The notes under the pieces: model-generated
Databases searched by the model: none
What the model saw: the letters and a program-made list of their open reading frames with translations, nothing else
Told to the model about the DNA's origin: nothing
Assembly (NCBI GenBank): GCA_965662195.1
Contig: CBFIHA010000036.1
Coordinates: 1-34,402, forward strand
Direction: 5' to 3'
Length of the DNA: 34,402 bases
Source: UBA1268 sp965662195
GTDB lineage: Bacteria > Planctomycetota > Planctomycetia > Pirellulales > UBA1268
Translations under genes and position numbers: made by a program
Shown here: positions 24,537 to 32,251 of the stretch, one piece after another
Numbering within the stretch: the stretch's first letter is position 1
Layout of the letters: every line of letters starts with the position of its first letter

Positions 24537-26330
24537 CTAAAACGGCCAGATCAGCGGCGCAAGCGCGATGGTGACCACCATCACGATCAGGTTCAGCGGG
24601 CCACCGAAGCGGAGGTAGTCGCTGAACTTGTAGCCGCCGGGGCCGTACACCATCAGGTTGGTCTGGTAGCCCAGCGGACTGGCGAAGCCGCAGCTGGCCG
24701 CCACCGTGATCGCCATGATGAAGGGCATGGGGTTGAGCCCCAGATCGGTCGCCGTCTGCCAGGCGATCGGGAAGATCAGCACCGCGGCGGCGTTGTTGCT
24801 CATCGTCTCGGTGAAGAGCATGGTTACCAGATAGATTGCCGCCAGCACGAGGTGCGGCCGGTCGCCGGCAGCCCCGATCGTGCTCTGCGCGATCAGCTCA
24901 TCAAGCCCGGTCTTTTCAATGGCCCGGGCCAGACCAAAGCTGGCGGCGATCAGCAGCAGGGTTTCCCATTCGATCGACCGGCGGGCTTCGTTGGGGCCGA
25001 TGCAGCCGGTGGCCACCATGGCCGTTGCCGCCACCAGGGCCGCCGCCACCATCGGCACCAGTTCGAGCGTGGCCGCCAGCACCATTGCCGCCAGGATCGT
25101 GCAGGCAATCCAGGCCAGGTTGTGCCGCGGTGGTTTGGCGCCGGTGACCTCACTGACCAGATAGAAGTCGCGGCTGGTCCGCTGCCGGTTCAGAAACCGG
25201 GGGCTCGCCTCGAGCAGCAGCGTGTCCCCTGGCTGCAGCACGATGTCACCGATCTTCTTTCGCAGCCGCTCGCCGTTGCGGGCGACGGCAATGATCACCG
25301 CCTCGTAGTTTGAGCGGAACTGCCCGGCTCGGATGGTTCGGCCGACCAACGGGCAGCTGTTCGAGACGACCGCCTCAACAAGCGTCCGCTCCGATCGTGG
25401 CCCGTCGAGCTGAAAGACCTGGTCGGTGGCCGGCCGCAGGCCACGGATTTTCTGCAGCTCAACCACCGAGTCGACCACACCGACGAAGACCAGCCGGTCG
25501 CCCGGCTCGAGCCGTTCGGTTGGCTCAACCGCCGCCCGCACATGGCCGCTGCGGTCGATCTCCATCAGGAACAGCCCGTGCAGGCCACGCAAACCCGCCT
25601 GTTCGATGGTTCGGCCCACCAGTGGGCTGCCCTGCTCAACGAGCATTTCCAGCGAGTACTCTCGCGGGTCATCGCCGGCGCTCATCGCCGGCCGCCGATC
25701 CTTCAGCAGCCAGCTGCTCCTGCTGGCGGTTATCAGGTAGACGAAGCCGACGGCCAGCAGGGGCACTCCCAGCCAGGTGATGTCGAACATGCCGAGCGAC
25801 TGGCCGGTCTTGGCGTTGAGCAGACCGCTGACGACGACGTTGGTGCTGGTGCCGATCAGGGTGCAGAGGCCGCCGAGCACGACGGCGTCGTTCATCGGCA
25901 TCAGGAGCTTGGAGACGCTCAGCTGGTGCTTCCGGGCCCAGCTCCGCACCGCCGGCACCATCAGGGCGACAACGGGGGTGTTGTTCATGAAGCCGGAGAG
26001 CACCGCCGGAATGGTCATCGTCCGCAGCTGGGCTTCGGAGAGTGACCGGGGCCGGCCCAGCCCCCGGTCGATCAGGGCACCAAGTGCCCCGGTGCGGTCG
26101 ACGGCGGCCGCCACCACGAACAGGGCGGCCACGGTCAGCATGCCCTCGTTGCTCATGCCGGCCAGGGCCTCGGCTGGGGTGAGCACGCCGAATGCCAACA
26201 GCACGACCACGGCGCCGAGCATGGCCATGTCGGGGGCCCGGCGGCCCAGCAGCAAGGCCAACAGGGTGGCGGCCACCACGCCCGCCGTGAGAATTGCCTG
26301 CCAATGTTCGATCCAGTCGGCAGGGTTCAT
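24537..26330 (-). CDS. SLC13/DASS-type transporter with two RCK_C domains
   Basis: A 597-residue anion or dicarboxylate/sulfate-type permease. The N-terminal membrane half shows the family motifs VLSGFMNNTPVVALMVP and CTLIGTSTNVVVSGLL. The cytoplasmic centre has two TrkA-C/RCK_C domains (EMLVEQGSPLVGRTIEQAG and VEAVVSNSCPLVGRTIRAG, with the LEPGDRLVFVG and LQPGDTLLLEA strands). The second membrane half repeats the motifs (FTETMSNNAAAVLIFPIAW, then ASPLGYQTNLMVYGPG). Related proteins move sulfate, dicarboxylates or other anions; the substrate is not readable from sequence. It is divergent from the carbonic anhydrase gene, with 260 bases between. Confidence 0.88.
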   Translation of the reverse strand: MNPADWIEHWQAILTAGVVAATLLALLLGRRAPDMAMLGAVVVLLAFGVLTPAEALAGMSNEGMLTVAALFVVAAAVDRTGALGALIDRGLGRPRSLSEAQLRTMTIPAVLSGFMNNTPVVALMVPAVRSWARKHQLSVSKLLMPMNDAVVLGGLCTLIGTSTNVVVSGLLNAKTGQSLGMFDITWLGVPLLAVGFVYLITASRSSWLLKDRRPAMSAGDDPREYSLEMLVEQGSPLVGRTIEQAGLRGLHGLFLMEIDRSGHVRAAVEPTERLEPGDRLVFVGVVDSVVELQKIRGLRPATDQVFQLDGPRSERTLVEAVVSNSCPLVGRTIRAGQFRSNYEAVIIAVARNGERLRKKIGDIVLQPGDTLLLEASPRFLNRQRTSRDFYLVSEVTGAKPPRHNLAWIACTILAAMVLAATLELVPMVAAALVAATAMVATGCIGPNEARRSIEWETLLLIAASFGLARAIEKTGLDELIAQSTIGAAGDRPHLVLAAIYLVTMLFTETMSNNAAAVLIFPIAWQTATDLGLNPMPFIMAITVAASCGFASPLGYQTNLMVYGPGGYKFSDYLRFGGPLNLIVMVVTIALAPLIWPF

Positions 26331-26590
26331 GCGGTGTCAGCGTTGTGGGAAATGGGGCGAAGCTGTTTGCAACCGCCCCCCCACAGGGCCGCGGGTACGG
26401 GGCGGGACGGGCAGGGGCCGCCAACCTTTCAGAATTGTAATGTCCCGGGCCGGTTCGGGGCATGGAGTAGGAGCCACGTCAGACGGTAGAGTTTGCCGGC
26501 AGAGCCGAAGTGCTTGGAGGCCGGGCAGGATGCCGCCGGTCTTTTCCACCGAGCCCTCCGGCCGAAATGCCAATGGCTGCAGGAGAAAAC

Positions 26591-27214
26591 ATGGTCAGAA
26601 GGCTTCTCGAGCAGAATGCTGGATTTGTCGCCGGTGAGTTTCAGACCCATGCCGACTACTACGAGCACATTGCAGCGGAGCAGACGCCTCGGGTGATCTG
26701 GATCGGCTGTGCCGACTCGCGGGTGAGCGAGGACATCATCACAGGGTCGCGGCCGGGCACGATGTTCGTCCATCGCAACATTGCCAATATCGTCTCCTAC
26801 AACGACCCCGGCCTGATGGCCGTGCTGGAATATGGCCTGCTGCATCTGAAGATCAAGGATGTGATCGTCTGTGGGCACACCCGCTGTGGCGGCATCGAGG
26901 CGGTTGAGAACGGCGTGGATGAATACTGCATCTCCGACTGGCTGTGCATGGCCGCCGGTGCGAAGGATCGGGCCGACCGGATTGCCGCCGATCGTGGGCT
27001 CAACCAGCTGGAGAAGCTCGACCTGCTGGCGATGGAGAACGTCCGGTCGCAGATCGGCCATCTCAATCGGCTGGGATTGATTCGGGAGCTGCGGCGGAAG
27101 GGGGCGGAGTTGCGGATTCACGGCTGGCTCTACCGCATCGAGACCGGCAAGATCGACGTGCTGATCGAAGGCGAGACGGGTGAGCCGACCGAACTGCTGC
27201 AGCAGAACGAATGA
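26591..27214 (+). CDS. Beta-carbonic anhydrase
   Basis: Interconverts CO2 and bicarbonate in the cytoplasm. The 207-residue protein has the three zinc ligands of the beta class: Cys40 in CADSR, His96 and Cys99 in CGHTRCGG, plus the Asp42/Arg44 dyad. HRNIANIV and SVLEYGL-like AVLEYGLLHLKIKDVIVCGH complete the signature. The C-terminal part (ENVRSQIGHLNRLGLIRELR, then GWLYRIETGKIDVL) is normal. ATG 26591 is preferred to upstream in-frame ATGs because AGGAG lies five bases before it and the family begins close to this point. It is divergent from the SLC13-type transporter, possibly sharing a regulatory region. Confidence 0.95.
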   Translation: MVRRLLEQNAGFVAGEFQTHADYYEHIAAEQTPRVIWIGCADSRVSEDIITGSRPGTMFVHRNIANIVSYNDPGLMAVLEYGLLHLKIKDVIVCGHTRCGGIEAVENGVDEYCISDWLCMAAGAKDRADRIAADRGLNQLEKLDLLAMENVRSQIGHLNRLGLIRELRRKGAELRIHGWLYRIETGKIDVLIEGETGEPTELLQQNE

Positions 27215-27233
27215 GCCGCTGCCACGGGGCATG

Positions 27234-27270
27234 AAAAAAGGGTTCCCACCGGTGGTGCCGGTGGGAACCC
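27234..27270 (-). terminator. Strong intrinsic terminator on the minus strand
   Basis: A perfect 13-bp stem (27240-27252 with 27258-27270, GGGTTCCCACCGG) encloses a 5-base loop. The plus-strand side has six A at 27234-27239, which read as six U after the stem only on the minus strand. On the plus strand the stem is followed by TCATC, so it is a poorer terminator for the carbonic anhydrase. Confidence 0.85.
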
Positions 27271-27320
27271 TCATCTCGGTTGCGTTTCCCAACGCAATTC
27301 CCCTCAGCGGGGAATTCAAT

Positions 27321-27434
27321 TCAACGTTTCCGGTCAGCAGTATTGGAAGTGTTTGTGACTGCCACCTCCTTTCGTTCGAATCCATCCCTGTCTTCGGAGG
27401 ACTCAGCAGTTGCAGGCGACAGCTGCTGGGCCAT
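27321..27434 (-). CDS. Candidate 37-residue small protein (or part of a small RNA)
   Basis: ATG 27434 to TGA 27321 on the minus strand would encode a hydrophilic peptide starting MAQQLSPATAESSEDRDGF and ending NTSNTADRKR, with no membrane segment or cysteines. The only ribosome site is a GAGG touching the ATG, which is poor. What favours a transcript is context: two perfect hairpins and an intrinsic terminator follow the stop within 90 bases, and no other minus-strand gene lies upstream. The terminator could equally belong to a non-coding RNA. I recognise no family. Confidence 0.3.
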   Translation of the reverse strand: MAQQLSPATAESSEDRDGFERKEVAVTNTSNTADRKR

Positions 27435-27651
27435 CCTCGAACAAAAAAGAAGAGTTGCACATGCCGTGCCAGAGCGGTGCTTTTCTGGCAGCACAACCGT
27501 GACAGCCCGATTCAGCGGAAAAAACCGACGCTCACCGCCGGCTGCTGGGGCCTCGCGTCGCTGACGGTGCATCCTCTGCGGGCAGCGGCTGTTCATTGTG
27601 CAGTCACCGCCTTGCCGATTGGCGGGCTTTTCGTTTTGTGCCGGTGGGAGC

Positions 27652-28587
27652 ATGCTTGTCGCTGTGATGCGACTCTATCCCTGCGACCGCTACCCGCTTC
27701 CGCTGCCAGCCGGGCACCGATTTCCGCTGGAAAAATACCGCCTGCTCCGTCGCCGGCTGGAGGACGCGGCGGCCGACGGGGCGGGGCTGCGTTTCATCGA
27801 GCCGCATGCGGCAACGCCCGATGAACTGTTGCGGGTTCATTGCCGCGACTATGTGGGCCGCGTGATGGCTGGCCGGCTGTCGGCGGCGGAGGTTCGGCGG
27901 ATCGGCTTTCCCTGGAGTCAGGAGCTGGTTGAACGGTCACTTCGCAGCACCGGGGCGGCGGTCGATGCGGCGGCCGCGGCGGTGACTGACGGGGTGGCGG
28001 CGAGTCTGGCCGGTGGCACCCACCATGCCGGTAGCAACTGGGGTGAGGGCTTCTGCCTGTTCAACGACACCGCCGTGGCCGCCCGTGAACTGCAGGACCG
28101 CGGTCTGGCTGAACGGGTGCTGATCCTCGACTGCGACGTTCACCAGGGCAATGGGACGGCCGAGATCTTTGCCGCCGATCGGACCGTCTTCACGATGTCG
28201 ATTCATGGTGGCCGGAACTTTCCGCTGCGAAAATTCCCCAGCAGCCTCGATGTGCCGTTGGAGGATGGCACAGAGGACCACGAGTATCTGCGTCGGCTGG
28301 CTCCGGCGGTGGCCGAGTCGTTCGACCGTGGCCGGCCTGACCTGGTGTTTTACATTGCCGGGGCTGACCCATATGCCGGTGACCGTCTGGGCCGGCTGCG
28401 GCTGAGCCGGGCCGGGCTGCTTGAACGAGACCGGTTGGTCTTCCGAGCGGTGGCTGATGCCCGGGTGCCACTGGCGATTGTCTGTGGCGGTGGCTATTGC
28501 GAGGAGCTCAACACCGTGGCCGCCATACACGCCGCGACCATGCTTGAGGCCGGCCGGCTGCTGCGGGCTGTGGAGGGTGCCGGCTGA
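27652..28587 (+). CDS. Histone-deacetylase-superfamily amidohydrolase
   Basis: A 311-residue member of the HDAC/acetoin-utilisation/acetylpolyamine amidohydrolase superfamily. Visible catalytic parts are the tandem histidines 124-125 (GGTHHAGSNWGEGFC), zinc ligands Asp162 and His164 (LDCDVHQGNGTA), Asp239 in YIAGADPYAGDRLG, and Tyr282 in CGGGY. The early RLYPCDRYPLPLPAGHRFPL and the FNDTAVAA segment match bacterial class IV-like proteins. The likely reaction is removal of acyl groups from lysines or polyamines; the substrate is unknown. ATG 27652 follows GGGAG at a short distance; ATG 27667 is an alternative. It ends 29 bases from a convergent gene. Confidence 0.92.
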   Translation: MLVAVMRLYPCDRYPLPLPAGHRFPLEKYRLLRRRLEDAAADGAGLRFIEPHAATPDELLRVHCRDYVGRVMAGRLSAAEVRRIGFPWSQELVERSLRSTGAAVDAAAAAVTDGVAASLAGGTHHAGSNWGEGFCLFNDTAVAARELQDRGLAERVLILDCDVHQGNGTAEIFAADRTVFTMSIHGGRNFPLRKFPSSLDVPLEDGTEDHEYLRRLAPAVAESFDRGRPDLVFYIAGADPYAGDRLGRLRLSRAGLLERDRLVFRAVADARVPLAIVCGGGYCEELNTVAAIHAATMLEAGRLLRAVEGAG

Positions 28588-28616
28588 TGCCGCCGGCCCG
28601 CTGGTCGGTTGCTCGT

Positions 28617-29243
28617 CTACCAGCCCCCGTGGACGAAGGTGGAAGCTGGTCTGAAGCTGCCGGCGGAATAGTCCCAGCTGTGGCCACCACTGTGGACGAC
28701 CGGGACCTGTCTGTCACCGTGCCACTCCCAGCGATGGCCGCTTTCAAAGTCGAACACCCGGCCCTCATTGGAGGCCAGATCGATCTGCCACCGGCCCTGC
28801 GCGTCGAGCCGGAGCATCGGTCGGGATCCCTGGGTGATCAGCCGGCGGTAGAGTTCGGGGGCCCGCTGTTCGAGTTCCCGCAGCTGCTCTTCCCGGCCTT
28901 CGGGGACGTCGAACCGCCAGGCCGGCTGAACCGAGCCGGGGCCCATGGCAAATTCAAAGCGGCCGTCGGGTCTCACCCGGCTCCAGACGTGGCGGCCTGA
29001 ACTGGCCGAGTAGCGAAAGTAGACGGCTCCCGGTTTGATCTCACTGGCATCAAGCGGACGGAGCACCTCGGTGAACAGGTCGAGCCGATAGACGGTGTCG
29101 GGTTTGAGGTTGGGAACCGCTGCGGTCGCGGCGGGCGAGCCGCCCTGCGGTTCGGCGGCAGCCAGCCCGGCAGCCAGCAGCCCGATTGCCAGCCCGCAGA
29201 ACGTCACGACTGGGCGGGCACCGAGTGGGGGTAAAATCGACAT
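28617..29243 (-). CDS. Exported protein of unknown function
   Basis: A 208-residue protein with a signal peptide (VVTFCGLAIGLLAAGLAAAE). The mature part reads PDTVYRLDLFTEVLRPLDAS, YFRYSASSGRHVWSRVRPDG and RFDVPEGREEQLRELEQRAP, and ends with Trp/His/Gly-rich repeats (RWEWHGDRQVPVVHSGGHSW). I do not recognise a domain. The clean signal, sustained composition and convergent packing with the HDAC-like gene support it as real. An open frame on the opposite strand (28587-29000) is its shadow. Confidence 0.68.
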   Translation of the reverse strand: MSILPPLGARPVVTFCGLAIGLLAAGLAAAEPQGGSPAATAAVPNLKPDTVYRLDLFTEVLRPLDASEIKPGAVYFRYSASSGRHVWSRVRPDGRFEFAMGPGSVQPAWRFDVPEGREEQLRELEQRAPELYRRLITQGSRPMLRLDAQGRWQIDLASNEGRVFDFESGHRWEWHGDRQVPVVHSGGHSWDYSAGSFRPASTFVHGGW

Positions 29244-29365
29244 GGCGGTCGCTCCTGATGGCGTGGGCGGCGGAAAACCGTTGGCGTTTCCAACTGTACG
29301 CCGGATTCAGGGCCACGCAACGCGGCCGGCAGCTGGGGGACGATTCGCGTCCACCGTTCACCTGC

Positions 29366-30142
29366 TCACTGGCCGTTGACCAGGGCGTCCCAGAACGCCT
29401 GGCTGTCAGACAGTGAGTTGTGGTCGGCCCCGTCGATGACCCGCAGCCGGGCGATACCGGGACCAAAGCCGTCCAGCAGCCGCTTGGTGTCGGCCATCGG
29501 CACCAGTTCGTCATGGGCGGCGGCCAGGACGAGCGTCGGGCAGTGGACGCGGTGGGCGAATCGCCACGACTCATAGTGGTCCTGTAGCAGCAGCCGCATC
29601 GGCAGGAACGGTGCCACCCGGTGGGCGATCCTCAGAATGCTCTCAAACGGTGCGATCAGCACCAGCCGTGACACCGGCCTTTCGGCGGCGAGCTGGATGG
29701 CCAGACTGCTGCCGAGGCTGCGGCCGACAACCATGATGTCGTCGTGCTGGGTGTACACCATGTCGAATACGGCCTGGGCATCCCGCCGGAGTGCCACCTC
29801 GGTTGGCCGGCCCGAGCTGCCGCAGTAGCCGCGGTAGTGCGGGGCATAGATGGCCCGATCGGGAAAAGTCGCTGCCAGTTCAGACACGGTAAAGGAGACG
29901 TCCTCGGCGTTGCCGCCGAAGTAGATGAGTGCCCGGGGGCCGTTGTGTTGGTGGTGGGAGATGCGGAGCTTGGCATCGGGCTGCTGCAGGCTGATGGCTG
30001 CGGCATGGTCCGGCGTCTCGGGCCGCGGCAGATAGATGAATGACCGCTGCGCGATCCAGAAGAACAGGCAGATGCCCAGGTAGGCGACAGCGGTGATGGC
30101 CAGAACAATCCAGAGCATGCGGCGGTGGCCTACTGATGACAT
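29366..30142 (-). CDS. Membrane-anchored alpha/beta hydrolase
   Basis: A 258-residue serine hydrolase. Residues about 9-30 form an N-terminal anchor (WIVLAITAVAYLGICLFFWI). The catalytic triad is readable: Ser142 in VVGRSLGSS, Asp211 in AAHDELVP and His241 in GADHNSL. The oxyanion-side loop is YFGGNAED, and YAPHYRGYCGSSGRPTE is typical of the Bem46/YfhR/ABHD13 group. It probably hydrolyses esters or amides at the membrane; substrate unknown. ATG 30142 overlaps the stop of the upstream membrane-protein gene by 13 bases, suggesting coupling. Confidence 0.87.
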   Translation of the reverse strand: MSSVGHRRMLWIVLAITAVAYLGICLFFWIAQRSFIYLPRPETPDHAAAISLQQPDAKLRISHHQHNGPRALIYFGGNAEDVSFTVSELAATFPDRAIYAPHYRGYCGSSGRPTEVALRRDAQAVFDMVYTQHDDIMVVGRSLGSSLAIQLAAERPVSRLVLIAPFESILRIAHRVAPFLPMRLLLQDHYESWRFAHRVHCPTLVLAAAHDELVPMADTKRLLDGFGPGIARLRVIDGADHNSLSDSQAFWDALVNGQ

Positions 30143-30882
30143 GTGTGAACGATTGCCCCGGCGGCGACACCAACTGCCATGGCGAAGAGCAGCCGGCTGC
30201 GGCCACGGCCAAACCCACCCCAACGCCAGGCAGCCAGGCCGGCAGTTACGCCGGTGCCGAGGCTGGTGATGGAAACGGTCTGGGCGGCCCGGCCCGGCGG
30301 CGGGCTACCCGCCAGAGCCAGCAGTCCGCTGGCAACTGCGACGGTGGCCGGAATAGCGAGCAGGGCCACGACCGCTGCCTGTCTTCGCTGATCGGTGCTG
30401 AGTGGCCCGGCTGTGAACCGGATGACAGCGGCGATGCCGGCACCAGCGGCGAAGCCGATCAGTACGGCCGGCAGCCGCCGGGCCAGCAGCTGTTCTGGTG
30501 GTTCCCCGGCGAGCTGCCAGCTGAGCAGGCTCAGGGCAGCCGTGGCCGGCATGATGCCGGCGGTTGCCACTCGGGACCTGCGGGGAATGTCGAAGGCCGA
30601 GGCCAGCCAGACCAGACCGAGGGCCACGGTCGCATCGAGGAACACCTGGTAGGACACGCCGCCTGCCTGCCCGTCGACCCACGCCAGCAGCGGCCGGGCG
30701 GCGGCCTTGACCGGATCGGTGTCGGGAACGTCGCTGAAGAAGCCGGCAAAGACCCGGAGGCCGAAGCTGGCGAAGGGAATCAGGCCAGCAACCAGTTCCA
30801 TCCGCCGTGAGAGCTTCGGCAGCGGCGCGACCCAGATTGCCGTCCAGAGGGTGGTGAAGACAACAAGGTGCAGCGGGTCCAT
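30130..30882 (-). CDS. Polytopic membrane protein, unknown function
   Basis: A 250-residue protein with about seven hydrophobic segments (from HLVVFTTLWTAIWVAPLP to LLFAMAVGVAAGAIVHTC). One loop holds RVFAGFFSDVPDTDPVKAAA, and GEPPEQLLARRLPAVLIGFA lies between helices. I recognise no transporter or enzyme motif. It is first in a two-gene unit with the alpha/beta hydrolase, overlapping it by 13 bases, so the two products may act together in the membrane. Confidence 0.68.
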   Translation of the reverse strand: MDPLHLVVFTTLWTAIWVAPLPKLSRRMELVAGLIPFASFGLRVFAGFFSDVPDTDPVKAAARPLLAWVDGQAGGVSYQVFLDATVALGLVWLASAFDIPRRSRVATAGIMPATAALSLLSWQLAGEPPEQLLARRLPAVLIGFAAGAGIAAVIRFTAGPLSTDQRRQAAVVALLAIPATVAVASGLLALAGSPPPGRAAQTVSITSLGTGVTAGLAAWRWGGFGRGRSRLLFAMAVGVAAGAIVHTCHQ

Positions 30883-31087
30883 CGCGGCAGTCTAGCGTTC
30901 TCCGGAAAACGGCCATGGGTGGCTTCTTCCGGGGACGGCGAAAGTGATTTTGCCGCTCAATGCATGCATCAACGCTGCGGCGTCGCGGCGGGGTGGCTGC
31001 TGAGGATCGTCCCCTTTTGGGAGGCTTGGGGATTGGTACGATGGGGGTGGAAAGTGCGATTTGTTTGTCGGATCGGAGGAGAGAACG

Positions 31088-31309
31088 ATGCCTCTTTACG
31101 AATATTCCTGCGAGCAGTGTGGCGAGCAGATTGAGTTGCTGGTGCGTGGTGGAGAGCAGCCGGAGTGTCCGCACTGCCGGAGCACCAGGCTCACGAAGCT
31201 GTTGAGCGTGGTGGCCGGGCACGTTGCCGGCGGCAGTGACGCTGGGCCTCTGGATGGTGGCTGTGGCCGCCCGCAGTGTGGCATGGGCGGGTGCGCGGGC
31301 CTTGGCTGA
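31088..31309 (+). CDS. FmdB-family zinc-ribbon protein
   Basis: A 73-residue protein with the family start MPLYEYSCEQCG and two CxxC knuckles (Cys8/Cys11 and Cys27/Cys30), then a short linker and a Gly/Cys-rich tail (GGCGRPQCGMGGCAG). The name comes from the regulatory-like FmdB; the function of most members is unknown. ATG 31088 sits behind a strong GGAGGAG. It is divergent from the membrane-protein gene, with about 205 bases between. Confidence 0.85.
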   Translation: MPLYEYSCEQCGEQIELLVRGGEQPECPHCRSTRLTKLLSVVAGHVAGGSDAGPLDGGCGRPQCGMGGCAGLG

Positions 31310-31317
31310 TCGAGACT

Positions 31318-31361
31318 GCTCTCGCTGAGAAACAGATTTCTGTTCCCCTTTTCACGAGAGC
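31318..31361 (+). promoter_or_regulatory. Nested inverted repeat before the DUF1653 gene
   Basis: GCTCTCG at 31318-31324 pairs with CGAGAGC at 31355-31361, enclosing a smaller AGAAA/TTTCT hairpin. The right arm carries the GAGAG that lies seven bases before the ATG and may be its ribosome site, so folding could mask it. It could also act as a weak terminator for the FmdB-type gene, since CCCCTTTTC follows the inner hairpin. Confidence 0.3.
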
Positions 31362-31367
31362 GTTGGT

Positions 31368-31580
31368 ATGCCCGAAATTTGCCCTGGTCGCTATCGGCAC
31401 TACAAGGGAAATGAGTACACGGTGCTTGGCGTCGCCCGGCACAGTGAGACGCAGGAAGAATTCGTTGTCTACCGGCAGGAGTACGGTGATCGTGCCCTTT
31501 GGATCCGGCCGGCGGCAATGTTCGCGGAAACCGTAATCGTGGACGGCGTGTCCGTCGCCCGATTCAGCCACCAAGGCTGA
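31368..31580 (+). CDS. DUF1653-family small protein
   Basis: A 70-residue protein matching the DUF1653 pattern from end to end: CPGRYRHYKGNEYTVLGVAR, HSETQEEFVVYRQEYGDRAL, then WIRPAAMFAE and VDGVSVARF. The family's role is unknown as far as I know. It lies 58 bases after the FmdB-type gene on the same strand. A REP-like motif begins just after its stop codon. Confidence 0.87.
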   Translation: MPEICPGRYRHYKGNEYTVLGVARHSETQEEFVVYRQEYGDRALWIRPAAMFAETVIVDGVSVARFSHQG

Positions 31581-31765
31581 AAAGGTGCCAGCCACCAAAA
31601 ATCGGTACGGTAAGCATCAAGCCCTGTGGAGCGGCGTTCCGTAGCCGCTGGTTTTCTGCCAACAGCCGTGCGGTGGGTATGGGCCGGGTGCGGCCGATTT
31701 TCAGCCCCGTAGAGCTCCTGCATGCCGAGGATAGCGGCACAATATTCGTTTTCGTGTGGATCCAT
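31469..31765 (-). CDS. Possible small protein with strong ribosome site, 3' end disrupted
   Basis: ATG 31765 on the minus strand sits five bases after AGGAGGT, one of the best ribosome sites in the window. The product starts MDPHENEYCAAILGMQELYG. The frame then runs through the REP-like motif at 31575-31603 and on antisense to the DUF1653 gene, ending at 31469. The last third is therefore unlikely to be original sequence. A second overlapping frame upstream (31701-31907, starting MLTITEADSEQCRFGLAAGG) also reads plausibly, so this could be two small genes or one broken by a frameshift. No family recognised. Confidence 0.35.
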   Translation of the reverse strand: MDPHENEYCAAILGMQELYGAENRPHPAHTHRTAVGRKPAATERRSTGLDAYRTDFWWLAPFQPWWLNRATDTPSTITVSANIAAGRIQRARSPYSCR

Positions 31766-31984
31766 GGGGAACCTCCTGTTCCTGGAAAAACTGCTGAAAA
31801 TGCCTTGAAGTAACCACGAGTGCTAGCAGTCGGTTGATGTCATCACGGCCGCCAGCAGCCAGACCGAATCGGCACTGCTCGGAATCGGCTTCGGTGATCG
31901 TCAGCATCAACGATCATCGGAGCGTCGAGCAGCGGCTCTGGCTGAATTACGTGAGACAAGCGGAGCGGGTTCGTGAAAAAGGTG
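31581..31984. other. Gap with degraded or small minus-strand frames
   Basis: No solid gene is called in this stretch. It contains a short REP-like motif (GAAAAGGTGCCAGCCACC near 31578-31596) and the overlapping minus-strand frames described for 31469-31765. It has the look of decayed accessory DNA. Confidence 0.45.
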
Positions 31985-32063
31985 TCAGGACTCTTTTCTG
32001 CCAAGCATCCGGGCTGCATCGCTTCGGGCGACAGAGAAAAGAGTCCTGACACCTTTTTCACGA
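31971..32063. repeat. REP-like palindrome (GGTGTCAGGACTCTTTTC type)
   Basis: Arms at 31971-32000 and 32032-32063 are complementary over nearly 30 bases (core AAAAAGGTGTCAGGACTC and its reverse complement), with a roughly 30-base loop of unrelated sequence. From general knowledge, motifs of this kind are widespread in bacteria and are linked to REP-associated (RAYT/Y1) transposases. None is in the window. It extends into the CxxC-protein frame and supplies that frame's last 27 codons. Confidence 0.85.
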
Positions 32064-32242
32064 CCTAGGAGTGCCGCTTCGGCTTCAGCTCGCAGCGCCA
32101 GACAGTGCGGGCAGAACCACGGGGCTGGCTGTAGAACCGGCCTGGGGCTTCGTTTCCGGCAGATGGCGCAGCGGTAGCGTTTGCCCTTCACCGCTGTCTT
32201 GGGCCGCGGCTGTTTGCCGGTACGAGGAAAGCCTCTTGTCAT
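31985..32242 (-). CDS. Small CxxC zinc-ribbon protein with REP-derived C-terminus
   Basis: An 85-residue basic protein. Cys25/Cys28 (CAIC) and Cys44/Cys47 (CPHC) form a zinc-ribbon-like site. The first 58 residues look natural, with a basic start (TRGFPRTGKQPRPKTAVKGK). From about residue 60 the sequence is translation of the REP palindrome, so the original end was replaced. The ATG lies nine bases after the stop of the small membrane-protein gene, so the two are probably co-transcribed. No family recognised; zinc-ribbon proteins of this size occur in accessory regions. Confidence 0.55.
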   Translation of the reverse strand: MTRGFPRTGKQPRPKTAVKGKRYRCAICRKRSPRPVLQPAPWFCPHCLALRAEAEAALLGREKGVRTLFSVARSDAARMLGRKES

Positions 32243-32251
32243 AGAAATTCT

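Larger units (their letters stand above)
27215..27651. other. Intergenic gap with minus-strand terminator and hairpins
   Basis: This 437-base gap lies between two plus-strand genes yet carries a strong terminator pointing the other way, two more perfect hairpins (27280-27297 and 27296-27316) and a 37-codon minus-strand ORF. Near 27604-27640 a weak GC stem followed by CTTTTCGTTTT could stop plus-strand transcripts. No known structured RNA (SRP, RNase P, tmRNA, 6S) was recognised. Confidence 0.6.

Noticed and set aside
27374..27383. tRNA-like GTTCGAATCC
   Set aside because: It resembles a T-loop, but the flanking five bases do not pair and no acceptor or anticodon arm could be built.
27604..27640. 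Plus-strand intrinsic terminator before the HDAC-like gene
   Set aside because: The stem is only about five base pairs and the T run is interrupted; too weak to list as a feature.
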